Source: Bugulina stolonifera
Lineage: Eukaryota; Bryozoa; Gymnolaemata; Cheilostomatida; Bugulidae
Reading direction: 5' to 3'
Assembly: GCA_935421135.1 (NCBI GenBank)
Contig: OW285193.1
Location: 7,620,496 to 7,684,495, forward strand
Length of the DNA stretch: 64,000 bases
The position numbers and the translations under genes are program-made. Shown here in pieces: positions 62,502-64,000 of the stretch (positions within the stretch are counted from its first letter, which is position 1; the number at the start of each line of letters is the position of its first letter). The notes beneath the pieces were generated by a model. That model was not told where the DNA came from, did not search any database, and saw only the letters and a program-made list of their open reading frames with translations.

Positions 62502-63164
62502 TGTAATGGTTTCTGTGATTTGGTGCGGTCGTCCTTGGACGACTATCGACCCAGAAATGAAGTGCCTATGAGTGGTAATAGGACTTCGCATTACATGAAA
62601 GATCGAGCGGTCTCAGTAGCCCAAATACTACCAAAGACGACCCATCTGATCTCAAGTCCGACCTTCAGACTATACAATGAAAGAGAGTGATCCGACCTAG
62701 TAGGCAGTTCGCAAGGCGAATGACCTGGCAAAAGGAAGAGAAAGTCTCTGTATCAAGTATAGATGTGTCTTTATTGAAAGCCAAGTGAAGACTGAGACAA
62801 TGAACAGTAAAACAGTGCCCTTTATATAGTATAAGGACTTCCGGCCGACATGACGTCGGGAAAAGACGACGTGTGGTCGTCCGGAAGTTGCGCAACAAGA
62901 TGGCCGCCGGAAGCCCGACGGCCGACCCAAAATAGGTCGGGTTCTACAAAAGTTGCTTATAATGGTCCAATTCATGTACAAAATGAATATCAATGGATTC
63001 TGAGAGGTCGGGCCTCTGTACATGGGTATAAAAGGCATTAAAAGACTTAGATATAATCATACAATCATATATAACAATATAAGAGTAAAGTACAAGCAGA
63101 TATATACATGTATGCATGCAATAATGAGTGTCAGATGTAAGATACGACTGGGCGTACCATTACA
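62502..63164 (-). mobile_element. Solo LTR, family 1 (663 bp)
   Basis: TGTAATG...CATTACA ends with ATAT duplicated on both sides (62498-62501, 63165-63168). Same orientation as the 38.2 kb copy and nearly identical to the truncated 39.7 kb copy over its left half. Confidence 0.82.
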
Positions 63165-63474
63165 ATATTATGGTGGCGCGGGACATTTCATTATATAGAC
63201 TGACATTCAGTGCACGCAGTCTCTCAGCTCATACTCACAGAATTACTCTTGTACTTACCTTGTCATGTATGCATGTACTCATACTTACGTATAATTTACT
63301 TATATTATGCAATTCCTGGATTACTTGTTGTAACTTACTTAATACCTTGTGTATAACTTGCCTTTTATACTTACAATGTATGTAATGGGGCCGAGGGCTC
63401 AGAATAAGTTGCAATAAATTTATTATATGATACACATCATTTGAAGCACATTTTGTAAAAGGCCAACCTGATAA

Positions 63475-63731
63475 GGTGTTGTTGGCCGAGTGGTCAAGTG
63501 CTAGTCACTCTGGTCTTGCAGCAATGACACAAGTTATCTGCAAGGACGTGGGTTCGAGTCCCACCAATGACCTGGAGGTTTTCGTCCTAAAGAAGGTTTT
63601 CCCTCTGTGCCATATCGAACTAATAATAATATCCAGCTCTAGGAGCCGTGGTGGCCCCTCGACTAGCTCTGCTCTTGGGCAGCCACGTTAAAGAATTGTG
63701 TTTGGCGCCACGGATATTATTATTATTATTA
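63475..63731 (+). mobile_element. tRNA-derived SINE with (ATT)n tail
   Basis: Head with box A TGGCCGAGTGGTCAAG and box B GGTTCGAGTCCCACC, plus a long variable-arm region as in Leu/Ser tRNAs. A body (AGCCGTGGTGGCCCCTCG...) and a terminal ATTATTATTATT run follow. Not a functional tRNA, because the anticodon arm is disrupted. Confidence 0.75.
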
Positions 63732-63736
63732 AAGAG

Positions 63737-64000
63737 GTCGAACCTTGTACTTTTATCAGCCATCTTGTTGCGAAATTTCCAGACAATACTACATCGCCCT
63801 TTTACCGGAAACGGAACAGTATATAAAGTGTATGGTTTTCCGTTGTTGATTCAGTTGATGCTTGGGCTCCAATAATGACATATCTATACTACTCTATACA
63901 GAGTCTTCTTAGCTAAGCTAGTTCCAGCTCTTGGTCCCACTGGACCTTGAAACCCAAACTTCCTACAAAGGTAGAATATACTCTTTCTCAAGATTAATCT
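63737..64000 (+). mobile_element. Diverged LTR family 1 copy, cut by window end
   Basis: GAGGTCGAACCTTG, CCATCTTGTTGCGAAATTTCC, CCCTTTTACCGGAAAC, AGTATATAAAGTG and TTGATTCAGTTGATGCTTGG follow the order of the 58.3 kb LTR. The 3' end lies beyond the window. Confidence 0.65.

Noticed and set aside
63475..63572. Possible Leu/Ser tRNA gene
   Set aside because: Acceptor and anticodon stems do not pair well, and a body with an ATT tail marks it as a SINE.

Overview
The window is nuclear DNA from an invertebrate animal. It is AT-rich and dense in introns. Its three best-conserved genes are animal-type: a KIF28-class kinesin, the ALG1 mannosyltransferase and a PRR5/Protor TORC2 subunit. TACATGTA-type words, tRNA-derived SINEs, solo LTRs and fold-back elements are abundant. 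A marine early-branching animal such as a sponge would fit, but the sequence alone does not fix the species. All gene models were built by hand from translated exons, splice signals and reading-phase continuity; no database search was possible.

Layout. Positions 1-10,717, minus strand: a kinesin-3 family motor gene, at least 21 exons, whose 3' end lies beyond the left edge. Its first intron looks like a U12-type AT-AC intron. Positions 10,718-11,821: a shared head-to-head promoter. Positions 11,822-16,654, plus strand: ALG1, ten exons, 462 codons. Positions 16,655-19,284: unassigned, with a few exon-like segments. Positions 19,285-24,190, plus strand: PRR5-like, seven exons, 329 codons. A broken mariner copy follows at about 24.8-25.5 kb.

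From 25.7 kb to 61.5 kb the window is a recent, still-rearranging gene cluster. Five apparently intact minus-strand GNAT acyltransferase genes (here GNAT-1 to GNAT-5, resembling non-vertebrate arylalkylamine N-acetyltransferases) share one architecture: a 21-nt first exon, a 204-nt second exon, a third exon of 173 or 185 nt and a 292-nt last exon. At least three broken GNAT copies lie among them. In the left part, plus-strand genes for small proteins with a PAN/apple-like segment and an F5/8C- or F-type-lectin-like domain face GNAT copies tail to tail. This lectin-GNAT arrangement occurs three times in different states of decay. Solo LTRs of two related families, a piggyBac-like MITE nested in one of them, SINEs and a Penelope-like tail fill the gaps.

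The three conserved genes have unrelated housekeeping or motor roles (transport, N-glycan assembly in the ER, TORC2 signalling). The cluster suggests lineage-specific expansion of a small-molecule acetyltransferase with a neighbouring secreted lectin-like protein; any functional link is inference. The most unusual structural signal is that three intronic tandem arrays, in two genes, begin exactly at 5' splice sites. One of them repeats a GTAAGTA donor-like sequence about a dozen times.
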